Notes: a model not told the origin generated them from the sequence alone. 64,000 bases of DNA from Glaciimonas sp. PAMC28666 (GCF_016917355.1 NZ_CP070304.1:4650001-4714000), one strand, 5' to 3'. Numbered from the stretch's first letter, positions 49,860 to 59,551 are shown. Program-made: numbers and translations.

Positions 49860-52108
49860 GGTGCTCGGTCCATCGCTGCAGAGGCAGACGCTGGAGCCAG
49901 TGTCGTGTTGCCGGTCAACGTGGGGGAAGCTATCGCCTCCGACAACGGAATGCCTGGCAAGTTTTGTGGCTTCGCGGGGAGATGCATAAAGGGGCCGCCG
50001 TTTTGCAAGGCTGGGACTACCGCTGTGCCAAAATCCTTCATCAGACTTTTTCCTGGCTCCACGCTCATCTGCCCTTGACGCATGTAATCGTAGCGGTCTG
50101 CCACCACGGTGCCGCTTTGGTCCTGATTACGGATTACGGTGGGACGCAAGAAAATCATCAAATTGGTCTTGGCGCGTGAACCGCTTTGATATTTGAAGAA
50201 ATTACCGATAAAAGGCAAATCACCCAGCAGCGGCACTTTCTGGACCGAGTTTGATTTGTTATCGCCAATCAAACCACCCAAAACGATAATCTCACCATCG
50301 TTCATCACCACGTTGGTATCCAGCGACCTTTTGTTGGTGGTCAGTCCGGCCGGATTGGTCAGGCTAGTCGGATCAACGCTCGAGACCTCTTGAGAAATTT
50401 CCATCCGGACCGTGCCGCCCTCAGAAATGTGCGGTTTTACGCGCAAGCCAACCCCCACATCTTTACGCTCGATTGTCTGGAACGGGTTCTGGGCCGCGCC
50501 GCCTGAATTCGGTACGTATGATCCGGTAATAAAAGGGACGTTTTGGCCGACGATGATTTTGGCTTCTTCGTTATCGAGCGTCAGCAGGTTAGGCATCGAC
50601 AGTACGCTACTACCATCCTTGCCGTCCAAAGCGGTTGCCAGCGCACCTAAGCCAATTTTTCCGGCAATTTGCCGAAATATGCCGATCGTTAAACCATTGC
50701 TGGGTGGTAAAGCTGTGGAGCTACTTGCGCTCAGCGAGAGCGCCTGATTGACGATATTGTCGCCGTTGGTGCCGAAACTGGTGCCGCCACCGACTCGGTA
50801 GGTGCTTGAGGAGTTTCCACTCAAACCGAGCCACTGAACGCCAAGACGTGCTGTTTGCGCATCGGTTACTTCCACGATGAGCGCCTCGACGTAGACTTGC
50901 GCCCGGCGCGTGTCGAGTTGGTCGATAACGCCGCGAAGGTCTCGGTAAACCGGCTCGCTGGCAGTGATGATGAGCGTATTGGTGGTGTCGTCAGCCTGGA
51001 TAAATCCAGCGCCGTTGCCCGTGGAGCTTTGCGCCGAAGGTTGTATGGCGGCTGCGCCGCTTGTCGCAACCGCTGCGCCACCTCCGGAGTTTTGCAGCAT
51101 GCTTCCCGCGCTGGCTGCTGCACCGGGTGAAGACGCCGCAGTAGCCGTCAATGATGAGGTGTCCGACGACACAATTGAGCGCAAAGTGCGTGCCAGTTTG
51201 GTGGCGTCTGCGTTTTTGAGATAGACCACGTGGACGTCGCCCGCTTGCGTCGTCGGCTGATCCAGTTTTGCGATGAGCGATTTAGCGAGATTGGCACGGC
51301 CGCTGGACGGCGCGCGAAGGATGACAGAATTGGTGCGGGAATCGGCCAGAATAACGACTCTGCTGCTGTCGTTGCCACCAGGGGCGCTTGGTCCTGTGTC
51401 CAGCAACTTTCCCGCCATGACGGCTATGTCGCTGGCAACCGCGTAACGTATCGGTATCACGTCCAGGTCGCTCACCGCTGGGACGTCCATTGCGGCGATC
51501 ATTTTGCCGAGTCGTTGTAAATTCTCCGCGTAGTCGGTAACAATCAAGGTGTTGTTACCGGGGTTGGCATTGATTGTGTTGTTAGGAGAGATCAACGGTC
51601 GCAGCACAGGCAAGATATTTAGCGCCGACTCATAGTTCAGCGGAAAAATTTGCGTCGCTATCTGATCGCCTCTCACTGGACGTCCTTGTAGCGGCGATAG
51701 TTGTAACTTGGCATCCGCTTCGGGTACCACCTTCACAAATCCGTCACCACGGACCAACGCATAACCTTGCAAGCGCAACGTCGCTGCCAATAGATCAAAC
51801 GCCTGGGTTTTGGATAAGGCCTGTTCCGATGCCAGATTGATCGTTCCTTTAACCCGGGGATCGATAATGAATGTGGTCGCCGTATATTGACCCACCGCTT
51901 TAATGACCGACTCGATATCCGCGCCCACGAAGTTCATGACTGCCTGGCCATTTTGATTGTCTGCTACAGCGGCGGCATTGACTATCGATGCAAAGGGCAG
52001 CGTCAGCAAACAGATAACGGTAACGCTAATACGACTTGCGGCACCCCACTTGGGCGGCTTTAACGACGAAGGTACGACAGAAGACGGCTTGAACAATTTA
52101 AGTTTCAT
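49856..52108 (-). CDS. gspD: Type II secretion outer-membrane secretin D
   Basis: 750 residues: a long signal region (residues about 25-46, ASIVNAAAVADNQ), N0 domain (MNFVGADIESVIKAVGQYTATTFIIDPRVKGTINL), N1-N3 domains and the secretin domain (VLSMPNLLTLDNEEAKIIVGQNVPFITG, DVGVGLRVKPHISEGGTVRMEISQEVSSVDP, IVLGGLIGDNKSNSVQKVPLLGDLPFIGNFF). A low-complexity Ser/Ala insertion lies between N2 and N3 (about residues 313-365). The extra 60 residues at the C-terminus may bind a pilotin, and no pilotin gene is nearby. It starts inside the gspN stop (ATGA). Confidence 0.95.
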   Translation of the reverse strand: MKLKLFKPSSVVPSSLKPPKWGAASRISVTVICLLTLPFASIVNAAAVADNQNGQAVMNFVGADIESVIKAVGQYTATTFIIDPRVKGTINLASEQALSKTQAFDLLAATLRLQGYALVRGDGFVKVVPEADAKLQLSPLQGRPVRGDQIATQIFPLNYESALNILPVLRPLISPNNTINANPGNNTLIVTDYAENLQRLGKMIAAMDVPAVSDLDVIPIRYAVASDIAVMAGKLLDTGPSAPGGNDSSRVVILADSRTNSVILRAPSSGRANLAKSLIAKLDQPTTQAGDVHVVYLKNADATKLARTLRSIVSSDTSSLTATAASSPGAAASAGSMLQNSGGGAAVATSGAAAIQPSAQSSTGNGAGFIQADDTTNTLIITASEPVYRDLRGVIDQLDTRRAQVYVEALIVEVTDAQTARLGVQWLGLSGNSSSTYRVGGGTSFGTNGDNIVNQALSLSASSSTALPPSNGLTIGIFRQIAGKIGLGALATALDGKDGSSVLSMPNLLTLDNEEAKIIVGQNVPFITGSYVPNSGGAAQNPFQTIERKDVGVGLRVKPHISEGGTVRMEISQEVSSVDPTSLTNPAGLTTNKRSLDTNVVMNDGEIIVLGGLIGDNKSNSVQKVPLLGDLPFIGNFFKYQSGSRAKTNLMIFLRPTVIRNQDQSGTVVADRYDYMRQGQMSVEPGKSLMKDFGTAVVPALQNGGPFMHLPAKPQNLPGIPLSEAIASPTLTGNTTLAPASASAAMDRAP

Positions 52109-52935
52109 GATTTGAATGCTAATTCGATGACATTTTTGCCGTTTATTCGGCTAGGCTGGCCCAGAAAACTTAATACTCCTGCTAACTTATTTTCCTGGCC
52201 CTCTGCTGCTTGCGCGGTTCCTGCGAACTGTAAATGACCGTTCTCCAACGTTCCCTTCCCTTCTAACAACATGGCATTACTCGGTGCGGTGGCAGCGGTG
52301 AAAGAGTCAAGTGTGGTGAGGGTCAGCGCCGCATGTTGCCGCTCCCAGCTGAACTGCAAACGATAGCTACCTAGCGGCTTGACCTGTGACAACGGGGAAG
52401 CTAATGCCGCCAATTCCACGGACATCTCACCGTTTATGTCCATGCCATTCGGGTCTCTTTCAGCTTTGGCAATGTGCAATGGTTGCCAGGAAAATGTTAT
52501 CTGGCCGGAGGGCTGTAATGTATTCCACGGCGCGCCCAACGCCACCAATTGTCGCGCTGGCATAGATAGGCTGGCGGCCGTGATGCCCCATGCCCGCCAA
52601 TTACCGCGGACGTGGATCGGCTGGGAAAGCACAAGCGAATTGTCGATGCTCATCGCGATACGCCCGAATAGAACGCCTGGTGAAAAGCGCCAGACCATGC
52701 GCCCCGGTATTAGCGGCATGATCGTGTTGCCATCGGCGGCGTCATGCATTGGAACACCAATCACCGCCGACCCGCTCCATAGCGTGCCTTGCGTATCGCC
52801 TAACACAAAGCGACCGGCCGTGGTCCGTTCCATCAAAGGGGCTAACCACGCCGCAGGCAAAAAGACCATCGTCGTGATCAGCATGCTCAACAGCGCTGCG
52901 CCGATCCAGCAAAAAGTGCGATGGAAGTTACTCAT
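52105..52935 (-). CDS. gspN: Type II secretion protein N
   Basis: 276 residues; one membrane helix near the N-terminus (about residues 7-29, CWIGAALLSMLITTMVFLPAAW) and a large periplasmic beta-rich domain with RFVLGDTQGTLWSGSAVIGV. These agree with GspN, an accessory inner-membrane protein of many T2SS. It overlaps gspM by eight bases upstream and gspD by four downstream. Confidence 0.85.
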   Translation of the reverse strand: MSNFHRTFCWIGAALLSMLITTMVFLPAAWLAPLMERTTAGRFVLGDTQGTLWSGSAVIGVPMHDAADGNTIMPLIPGRMVWRFSPGVLFGRIAMSIDNSLVLSQPIHVRGNWRAWGITAASLSMPARQLVALGAPWNTLQPSGQITFSWQPLHIAKAERDPNGMDINGEMSVELAALASPLSQVKPLGSYRLQFSWERQHAALTLTTLDSFTAATAPSNAMLLEGKGTLENGHLQFAGTAQAAEGQENKLAGVLSFLGQPSRINGKNVIELAFKS

Positions 52936-53449
52936 GTTGTTGCTGTCTCAGCGTTACAACTGCGGTCACCGTATCGACCTGCGCATTGATGTTGATGTCG
53001 ATCACCTCCCAGTGCGCGGTTTTTTGCATCTCATCTAGCCAGTCCAACAATCCGGAAAAGGTGACGCCTGAGAATTGCACCGTGGCGTTATCGCCGCCGA
53101 TAACAATACTTTTTGCGATCAAATTCTTCTTCAACAATGCGCTTTCGATGGTCGCCTGGTTGAGTGGCAAGCGCATGGCTACGGGATGATCCGAAAATGT
53201 TGCCGCGCGCGAAATTAACGACTGGAGCTCGGCTGATTGTTGCCGCAATAAAGGTAAAATTTTCTCAAGGCGGGTGCGTCCGCTAACCGCGGGCGCGATC
53301 AAAAGCAGATAAAAAAGGACCGCTGAGAGTATCGCAGCGCCATAACGCAAGACGGTGCGTTCGCGCGGTTGTCTTAGTTGCCAGAATTGTCTAAATGGTG
53401 AGCCGACCTTATCTGTGAACTGGTCGAATGCCGTTATCAACGCGCTCAT
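52928..53449 (-). CDS. gspM: Type II secretion protein M
   Basis: 173 residues: a short cytoplasmic part, a membrane helix (about residues 33-51, YGAAILSAVLFYLLLIAPA) and a ferredoxin-like periplasmic domain (MRLPLNQATIESALLKKNLIAKSIVIGGDNATVQFSGVTFSGLLDWLDEMQKTAHWEVIDININAQVD). It pairs with GspL in the inner-membrane platform. Its ATG overlaps the gspL stop (ATGA). Confidence 0.88.
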   Translation of the reverse strand: MSALITAFDQFTDKVGSPFRQFWQLRQPRERTVLRYGAAILSAVLFYLLLIAPAVSGRTRLEKILPLLRQQSAELQSLISRAATFSDHPVAMRLPLNQATIESALLKKNLIAKSIVIGGDNATVQFSGVTFSGLLDWLDEMQKTAHWEVIDININAQVDTVTAVVTLRQQQHE

Positions 53450-54750
53450 TTAATGCTCTCTATCTGCCAGACACTGGCTTCGGACTGCGTCAGTTTTAAC
53501 TGCGCGGACTGCAGGATCTCCTTAAGTGGCGCGCGGTAGGCTTCAACGTTTGCGGATGGCTTAAATCTGACGAAAAGATGACGATCCCGATATTCCAGTC
53601 CTGCAATAGCATCTTTTTTGGTCGAGTGCATTTCAGGCAGGCGCGCCCATGCGCTGCCGAATTGCGTCACTAACGCGAGGAAGTCGTCGGCGTTAAGGTG
53701 GCCCGCCTGCTTTTCAGCAAATGCAATTTTTTGACGGGTCTGGGCAATAGGATCGACGACGACGCTTTCACGCGGATAGGCGCTGCGATAACGATGAATC
53801 ATCCCGGAGCGTAGAAGGTCAGCCTCGCTGCGCAGGTTCCACCACGCAACATTAAGAGCCACCATATTCACTAGCAAGAAACCGGCTGCCAGCGCCGCTG
53901 TCCACCGCCAATTTTTCCAGTTGACCGTGGAACTGCCCAGATTCAAGCCAGCAACAAGGTCAAGACCGCGATTGCGGCGCATCTCGCGCACTGCCCTCGC
54001 CCAATGCGACCAGTCGTCCGGCAGCACCGTCACATCGGAAACATCAAGTGCGGAGTAAAGCGCATAGCCAGATGCTGGGACATAGAGTGTGATGGGCAGT
54101 TGCGGCACCACTACGCGCAGTTCTTCCACGACGTCTGACGGCGTGGATTGTTCTTGCATGGTCCGAGTGGACCAACCGAAGCCTTGGTGCTCGGATAAAC
54201 GCAGCGCCAGATCAAGTTGGATACCGTGCTCCACAACGTGTTCCACACCGTGTTCGGCGACTACCGCAACCACGCCATCCTCGCGCCATGGCAGACAAAG
54301 CTGTGCAGGCAATGCTTGTATGGCCCGTGCGCCCAATGCGGTAAAGGTCTTCACCAGAGACTCCAGCCAGACGCGCTGAACCACGGCAATTTGCCGCAGA
54401 TTACTCAGCTTATCTTGTGCCGTATTTTTTTCTGAGGCGGCGACAATGATGCAATCGTCAGGAGCGATCAGTATGTGGTCCTCCACGAGGTGCGGTAGCG
54501 CCGCTTTTAATCTGGCCGCGGATAACGGCGGGACTTGCATTCGCAGCAAGGTGACATCAACGGCGGCAAGCAGCAACACCACCTGTTCCGACTGCACGAT
54601 CAATGCGCCCAGATCCGATAAGGGCGCGCATCCCTGCTCCATCAGCTCACCTTGCTCAGATACCAGCGCATGCAAGCAGGGAGGCGTCAACAATGAGAGG
54701 GCGTTGTCGCATATCGCCCGTGAAGGAAGTCGGATCAATAAAATACTCAA
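53446..54750 (-). CDS. gspL: Type II secretion protein L
   Basis: 434 residues: a cytoplasmic actin-like domain that binds GspE (MSILLIRLPSRAICDNALSLLTPP ... PPLSAARLKAALPHLVEDHILIAPDDC), a membrane helix (about residues 276-294, TAALAAGFLLVNMVALNVAWW) and a periplasmic ferredoxin-like domain. It starts 18 bases after the gspK stop. The protein is the hub linking ATPase and platform. Confidence 0.9.
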   Translation of the reverse strand: MSILLIRLPSRAICDNALSLLTPPCLHALVSEQGELMEQGCAPLSDLGALIVQSEQVVLLLAAVDVTLLRMQVPPLSAARLKAALPHLVEDHILIAPDDCIIVAASEKNTAQDKLSNLRQIAVVQRVWLESLVKTFTALGARAIQALPAQLCLPWREDGVVAVVAEHGVEHVVEHGIQLDLALRLSEHQGFGWSTRTMQEQSTPSDVVEELRVVVPQLPITLYVPASGYALYSALDVSDVTVLPDDWSHWARAVREMRRNRGLDLVAGLNLGSSTVNWKNWRWTAALAAGFLLVNMVALNVAWWNLRSEADLLRSGMIHRYRSAYPRESVVVDPIAQTRQKIAFAEKQAGHLNADDFLALVTQFGSAWARLPEMHSTKKDAIAGLEYRDRHLFVRFKPSANVEAYRAPLKEILQSAQLKLTQSEASVWQIESIK

Positions 54751-54768
54751 AACGTCTCACCCATTTTT

Positions 54769-55779
54769 CTATTCTTCTTTAGTCCACAATACGGCACTGT
54801 GATTCGATACGCGCTTGATCAGCGACAGAGTGTTACTGGTCGCACGGCCCATCCGGACATTGCCATTCACCAAAAAAAAGTTGGTCGAAAATGCGACTGG
54901 CTCCGCATTGCTGGTCGCGGAAATGTTCTTGTTTCCGGGTAGCCTGGTAGAAAAATCTGCGGCATCGCGAAAATAGGCAATCGTGCGACTGGAGATCAAC
55001 GATGCAGCATCGGCTGAAGTCAAACCATCGAAACATGCTGCCAGCACTTCGGCCGAGGCAGTATTCAGGTTGACCGGCGTGACTATCGGCAACACCACTA
55101 CAAAATTGCGCAAACTCCTGATCATCTCAGGGCTTATTCCGGGCACTGCCAGCAAATCGTCTATATAGATAAGTGGAGCGCTGATGATGTCAGTCGAGTT
55201 GCCGGTGTTGACCGCTGGCGTTACCTGCGGCTTTGATGACTGTACCGCTGCAACGGAATTAGCTACCGCCGTGGCGACCGCACTGGCGAGATCAGGTGGT
55301 AAATGTAAGGTCGTCAACAGGCGCCCGAAAGTCGCCAGTTCAACCGGATTCACTAGGCCGCCGCTTCCCAGGTTGGTCAGGTTATAACGCGACTGCGCAT
55401 CGATAATCTGACCGGATAGCGTGACCTCTCCCGCCTCATTGTCTTCGCTGCTGCCGCTGGTTTGATTTTCGTCGAGGTAGTTGTTGAGTCTGGTTTCGGC
55501 CAATGGAATGGACCAGGGCTGACCGAGATAATCAACATTGCTTGACCGGTTTGCATCACCGCGCAAAATGGCTCCCGCCCAGTCAAGCGCGCCACGTAAA
55601 ACCCATTCTTTTTGTAACTGCAACCGCTGGTTCTCGATTGAGCGGACTTGTACTTGTTGCTGCCAGAACAAGCTCGATACGATGGTGACCGCGAGTGCGG
55701 TGATCAATAACGCTGTGATGATCGCGACGCCTTCTTGCCGCGATGATGGCAGAGGCCGCGCTGACTGAATAAACGGCAT
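54769..55779 (-). CDS. gspK: Type II secretion minor pseudopilin K
   Basis: 336 residues. The prepilin leader ends in QEG and the helix is VAIITALLITALAVTIVSSLFW; Glu at position +5 is missing, as usual for GspK. ALDWAGAIL and the two-helix, SAM-like and DPxxRYNLTN (IIDAQSRYNLTNLGS) parts complete the fold. GspK caps the pseudopilus with GspI and GspJ. ATG 55779 is chosen over the in-frame TTG 55785; the gspJ stop ends just before (TGAAAATG). Confidence 0.9.
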   Translation of the reverse strand: MPFIQSARPLPSSRQEGVAIITALLITALAVTIVSSLFWQQQVQVRSIENQRLQLQKEWVLRGALDWAGAILRGDANRSSNVDYLGQPWSIPLAETRLNNYLDENQTSGSSEDNEAGEVTLSGQIIDAQSRYNLTNLGSGGLVNPVELATFGRLLTTLHLPPDLASAVATAVANSVAAVQSSKPQVTPAVNTGNSTDIISAPLIYIDDLLAVPGISPEMIRSLRNFVVVLPIVTPVNLNTASAEVLAACFDGLTSADAASLISSRTIAYFRDAADFSTRLPGNKNISATSNAEPVAFSTNFFLVNGNVRMGRATSNTLSLIKRVSNHSAVLWTKEE

Positions 55780-55781
55780 TT

Positions 55782-56453
55782 TCAAGCAGCACCGAGGAAA
55801 AATGCTTTCACCACAAGACCCTCCTGGCCGCGTAATTGAAGCGCGATCTCCAGGCCGGTCCAGTTAATCGAGGCTGCGGCATATTGCGTGCGGCCCGGCG
55901 TCACTGCGCCAGCAAGCCTCCAGTTCTGGAGAACCTGGTCCCAGACACGAATGCGCATGGATGCAATATCAGATTGAACCGCCACGGGTTGCGTATCGGC
56001 GGTACCGATATCGATTTCATTGACCGCCGCCTGCCAGGTCGCGTCCAGTGCGGCCAGATCGCGGGTTGGCACAGATTCTTGCCTTGTCAGTACACCGTTT
56101 TGTAAACGGTAGCTGACCACTTCAATCTGCGTTGGCTGTTGGTCGAGAAACACCATTCGAATCATCGCCACTCCATTGGACGTTGCGGCCAGAGCTGGCC
56201 GAGCTCCGATCAGCGTAGCCGGTGCAAGCTGCGCGCTGTCACTTTGCATTTGCGCAAAAGTCAGCTGCATGCTGCGCGTTTGCGCCAGCGCGTTGGTGAG
56301 CGCAACCCGTGCCCTGACGATACCGTCAAGACCGCGCCATCCAAGCACGGCTACCAACGCAAGTATGCTGATGGCGACAATCATTTCCACCAGTGTGAAA
56401 CCACCGGATGGGCGTTTGTTAACGATGCGTCGAATAGCAAACTCAGGAAGCAT
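55782..56453 (-). CDS. gspJ: Type II secretion minor pseudopilin J
   Basis: 223 residues. Prepilin signal SGG|FTLVEMIVAISILALVAVLGWRGLDGIVRAR with the conserved Glu at +5. Typical GspJ length and C-terminal beta domain. It overlaps gspI by 11 bases. Cleavage requires a prepilin peptidase not in this window. Confidence 0.9.
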   Translation of the reverse strand: MLPEFAIRRIVNKRPSGGFTLVEMIVAISILALVAVLGWRGLDGIVRARVALTNALAQTRSMQLTFAQMQSDSAQLAPATLIGARPALAATSNGVAMIRMVFLDQQPTQIEVVSYRLQNGVLTRQESVPTRDLAALDATWQAAVNEIDIGTADTQPVAVQSDIASMRIRVWDQVLQNWRLAGAVTPGRTQYAAASINWTGLEIALQLRGQEGLVVKAFFLGAA

Positions 56454-56853
56454 TCGGCACCACCTGGGTCAGTTTGACGATTTGCCGCTGCGGGTCGGCG
56501 GCATCGAACACCGACACCTCCACGCGCCGAAAGTAGGGATTCGGCGTTGATAGAACATGTTCTTGGCAGACCAGTTGCAACGTTCCTTGCGGACAGCCGA
56601 ATGCGCTATCGCCGATCGGTAGCCATGTATGGGAAAGGCGGATTTGCGTCAATCGGTTTTCGGCCGACCAGGTGGCCATCATCGTTGCGCGTAAGCCACT
56701 GCTATTTTTGGCCAGGCTTCCCACTGCACGTAAACTGGCACCCAGAGCGGTGCCAACGATGACAAGCGCTACCAGGACTTCCAGCAAGGTAAAGCCTGCT
56801 GCACATCGGATCACTTCAAATTTTTTGGTGGTTTGCATCGGGACAACGATCAT
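56443..56853 (-). CDS. gspI: Type II secretion minor pseudopilin I
   Basis: 136 residues. Prepilin signal AAG|FTLLEVLVALVIVGTALGASLRAVGSLAKNS, then ATWSAENRLTQIRLSHTWLPIGDSAFGCPQ, typical of GspI. The gspH stop touches its start (TAG then ATG). The ATG at 56838 is an in-frame alternative. Confidence 0.9.
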   Translation of the reverse strand: MIVVPMQTTKKFEVIRCAAGFTLLEVLVALVIVGTALGASLRAVGSLAKNSSGLRATMMATWSAENRLTQIRLSHTWLPIGDSAFGCPQGTLQLVCQEHVLSTPNPYFRRVEVSVFDAADPQRQIVKLTQVVPNAS

Positions 56854-57354
56854 CTATTCGGTCCAAAAGTGACCAAGGCCATCGGAGTGAACCGCCACCA
56901 TGGCGTCACCGGCATCAAAAGTCAGAACAAAAGGTTTGTCGATCGGTTCACGACCAAATGGTATTCGTAAGAGATCTGGGGTTCCAGCATCAACCCGTAC
57001 AGGAGTGATCGACAAATGAAGGGGAAATCGCGCAAATTTGCGGGGGCGCAATATGTCATTTTTGTCAAGTTCCTGCCAGCCAGTGGGCGCGCTTATCAGA
57101 AACCGGTAGCCGCTAGCGTCAGCCTCGAAGGCAGTGGGACGATTGCGCAGTATCGCTTCGTCACGGGTCAATTGAAGCAGCAAGGCAATCCGCTGTGCGT
57201 CGTTCTGCAGAGCTTGGCGATCATTATTGAAAGCGCTCAATGACACTGCTCCCAAGGTGATACCGGCGATGACAACAACAATCAGCAACTCCAGCAATGT
57301 GAAGCCCTGAGACCGTCTCATGCTGTGGAAACGACGATATGCTACCAGCGCCAT
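56854..57354 (-). CDS. gspH: Type II secretion minor pseudopilin H
   Basis: 166 residues. Prepilin signal SQG|FTLLELLIVVVIAGITLGAVSLSAF and the beta-rich GspH domain with LQLTRDEAILRNRPTAFEADASGYRFL. The in-frame GTG 57366 is possible, but ATG 57354 overlaps the gspG stop as TAATG and was chosen. Confidence 0.88.
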   Translation of the reverse strand: MALVAYRRFHSMRRSQGFTLLELLIVVVIAGITLGAVSLSAFNNDRQALQNDAQRIALLLQLTRDEAILRNRPTAFEADASGYRFLISAPTGWQELDKNDILRPRKFARFPLHLSITPVRVDAGTPDLLRIPFGREPIDKPFVLTFDAGDAMVAVHSDGLGHFWTE

Positions 57355-57812
57355 TAAAGATCCCACGAGCCGATATCTGCGTCGTTACCGTCGCCACCCG
57401 GCTGTCCATCGGCACCGTAGGTAAATACATCAATCTCGCCCTTGATTCCCGGCGATAGGTATAAGTAAGGACTGCCCCAAGGGTCTTTCGGCACCTTGTC
57501 GATATAACCGCCGGTTTTCCATCCATCCGCGGCGGTGGCTGGTTTCACTACCAGCGCCTGTAATCCTTGTTCAGTAGTCGGATAGCGGCGTGTATCGAGT
57601 TTGTATATTTTCAGCGCTTGCATCAATGTGGCAATGTCCTGCCGCGCCGCCATCACGCGGGCGTCGTCGGTCCGCCCCATCAATTTGGGAACGATCAGCG
57701 CTGCCAATATTCCCATGATGACCACCACGACCATGATTTCGATCAGCGTGAACCCGCGCTGAGCCGTGGCCGTATAACGACGCTGAGTGCCGGGAAACTG
57801 GGTATTACACAT
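57354..57812 (-). CDS. gspG: Type II secretion major pseudopilin G
   Basis: 152 residues, the first gene of the operon. Prepilin signal AQRG|FTLIEIMVVVVIMGILAALIVPKLMGRTDDARVMAARQDIATLMQALKIYKLDTRRYPTTEQGLQALV and the calcium-binding loop YGADGQPGGDGNDADIGSWDL at the end. It builds the pseudopilus shaft. AAGGA sits well upstream of the ATG. No promoter was identified with confidence; the region between gspG and the hydroxylase gene is 98 bases. Confidence 0.95.
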   Translation of the reverse strand: MCNTQFPGTQRRYTATAQRGFTLIEIMVVVVIMGILAALIVPKLMGRTDDARVMAARQDIATLMQALKIYKLDTRRYPTTEQGLQALVVKPATAADGWKTGGYIDKVPKDPWGSPYLYLSPGIKGEIDVFTYGADGQPGGDGNDADIGSWDL

Positions 57813-57910
57813 GTAAATCCTTGTCGAAACGGTTAGATCGCATAGCTAGTTCTGATACTTTGCAGAGGAAAACTCACAGTTTTCTGATAATCAGTGAGCC
57901 AAAAATGGCG

Positions 57911-58816
57911 CTACATTGACGCGCGTCCGGCTTCATCCGCAGAAATGAAACGGCGCTGTCGCATCCACTTCGTAGCGACCCATTTCTCTCCAGATTCAAC
58001 GATGCTGCTGGCATGCAGCGAAGCATGATCAAGTTGCTGCAAACTGTTGCAATACTCAAAATAGACAGCATTGCCGCGCAACGGTGAAACCCGGTATCCC
58101 ACTTCTGGAAAGATTGTTTCGCCGCCGGATGCAACATTGTTCAGATACGTCACCATGGTGCTGACGCGCTGACCGCTCCTTGCCAGCGAATCTCTATTTG
58201 CTACATTGGACGGCACCAGAAAATCAAAATGCGGCGCGCTTTGAGCCCCCGTCGGATAGAACAAAATTTGCAACCCTTCTCCATTTTCCAAAGGCAGGTT
58301 CATTACTTCCGAAATACGTCGATCAAGGCGTGCGATGAAATCATTTTCCTGCAATCGGAAGAACATCCCGAAACTGCTGCGTTGTCCGCTCACAACGTTC
58401 ATTCCAGTCTGCGGGTCGACAAAGGTTGATCGTGTGAGCCGGGGCTTGGCCAGCGCGATCAACTCGTCACATTCGTCTGCGCTAAGTACCCCTTCCAGCA
58501 CAGCCAGCATGGGACGTTCGGCTCTCGCTGCGATGCGCATTAGGCGGTCGGTAGTCTGGAATGAAGTTCCTGGCCGTAAAATCGGCTTTTCAACTACATA
58601 CGCTGGTGCTTGCTCGTCGAATTCGATCTGGTCGATGGGCACCGGCCGACCAGATCGATATGCGTCTACAAACGCTGCAACAATCGCCGATGCCACCGGT
58701 GTGGTCATCTGTTGCGCCTGCATTTGCTGGATAAGCGCCATGGGGTCGCAACCCTGCTGCAAATTATGCAAAATCCAGGTGCTTAAACCAGGTGAAAAAC
58801 GGATGACAGTGCTCAT
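57911..58816 (-). CDS. 2-oxoglutarate/Fe(II)-dependent prolyl-4-hydroxylase-like protein
   Basis: 301 residues. The C-terminal two thirds are a P4Hc double-stranded beta helix with the iron ligands H-x-D in APHFDFLVP and the distal His in LDHASLHASSIVESGEKWVATKWMRQRRF, the K/R for 2-oxoglutarate being near that Lys. MVTYLNNVASGGETIFPEVGYRVSP is the family signature. The N-terminal 75 residues are helical, DPMALIQQMQAQQMTTPVASAIVAAFVDAY. It probably hydroxylates a protein proline. No signal peptide. It is 98 bases upstream of gspG and may or may not be co-transcribed. Confidence 0.9.
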   Translation of the reverse strand: MSTVIRFSPGLSTWILHNLQQGCDPMALIQQMQAQQMTTPVASAIVAAFVDAYRSGRPVPIDQIEFDEQAPAYVVEKPILRPGTSFQTTDRLMRIAARAERPMLAVLEGVLSADECDELIALAKPRLTRSTFVDPQTGMNVVSGQRSSFGMFFRLQENDFIARLDRRISEVMNLPLENGEGLQILFYPTGAQSAPHFDFLVPSNVANRDSLARSGQRVSTMVTYLNNVASGGETIFPEVGYRVSPLRGNAVYFEYCNSLQQLDHASLHASSIVESGEKWVATKWMRQRRFISADEAGRASM

Positions 58817-58894
58817 TGGAAGTCAATTGAACCATTACGATTACAGTGCGTTAGCTGCGAGTACAGATGCAGGCTGGGAGCTGGGTGATTGGCG

Positions 58895-59551
58895 CTATAA
58901 GTTCGCCGCAACCCATCCTTTGTCCGTTTTGTGGAAGCTTTCTTGCAGTTGCATGGTTCCTGCACCGGTCACAATGCGGGCTACCATCGGAAATACCTTT
59001 TGTACCTCGGCATCCCTGGTCCAAGGTGCGGCGTCGATTTTGTAGGTGTAGGTGACCAGGGCTTCTTGTGCGCCCTTATCAGACTTGCTTAGCTCCCATC
59101 CAACAACTTTGTCCAGGGTAAGTTTAGCCGCGCAAAAGTCACCTTGGTGGACCAGAATACTGCCGTCGGATGTCGGACTCCGCATCTCTTTGGTCACGTA
59201 ATATTTCTTCCCCGCTGCGTTAAGTTCGTACCGTTTGACGGTCAACATGACACCCGTTCTGGCACCCGTTTCGGCATCTTTTTGGGCAACCTCTGTCATC
59301 GTAGACCGCAGTAACCCGACTTTTTCCAATACCGGCATTTGCAACGCGTTTCTTCCGCCTGCGGCATTTTCCTGCGGCGTTACGTCTATCGGCCAAGAGT
59401 ATTTGGCCAGGCACAAGTCACCTTTTTTTGCCAGATAGTCATTCATTCCGACGGTAAAATTGTCCAGATTCGCGTCTGACTTTGTGCTACATCCAGCAAC
59501 AGAGAGCACAACAAAGAGCAAACACGCTGCGGCGATAATCGTTTTTTTCAT
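58895..59551 (-). CDS. Lipoprotein of unknown function
   Basis: 218 residues with a lipobox SVAGC (Cys 21) after a hydrophobic signal, then ANLDNFTVGMNDYLAKKGDLCLAKYSWPIDVTPQE, and two more Cys (DLCLAK, DFCAAK) probably joined by a disulfide. The family is not known to me. The Ala- and charge-rich body has beta-rich character. It follows the peroxidase gene on the same strand, 33 bases after its stop, so both may share a transcript. Confidence 0.75.
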   Translation of the reverse strand: MKKTIIAAACLLFVVLSVAGCSTKSDANLDNFTVGMNDYLAKKGDLCLAKYSWPIDVTPQENAAGGRNALQMPVLEKVGLLRSTMTEVAQKDAETGARTGVMLTVKRYELNAAGKKYYVTKEMRSPTSDGSILVHQGDFCAAKLTLDKVVGWELSKSDKGAQEALVTYTYKIDAAPWTRDAEVQKVFPMVARIVTGAGTMQLQESFHKTDKGWVAANL

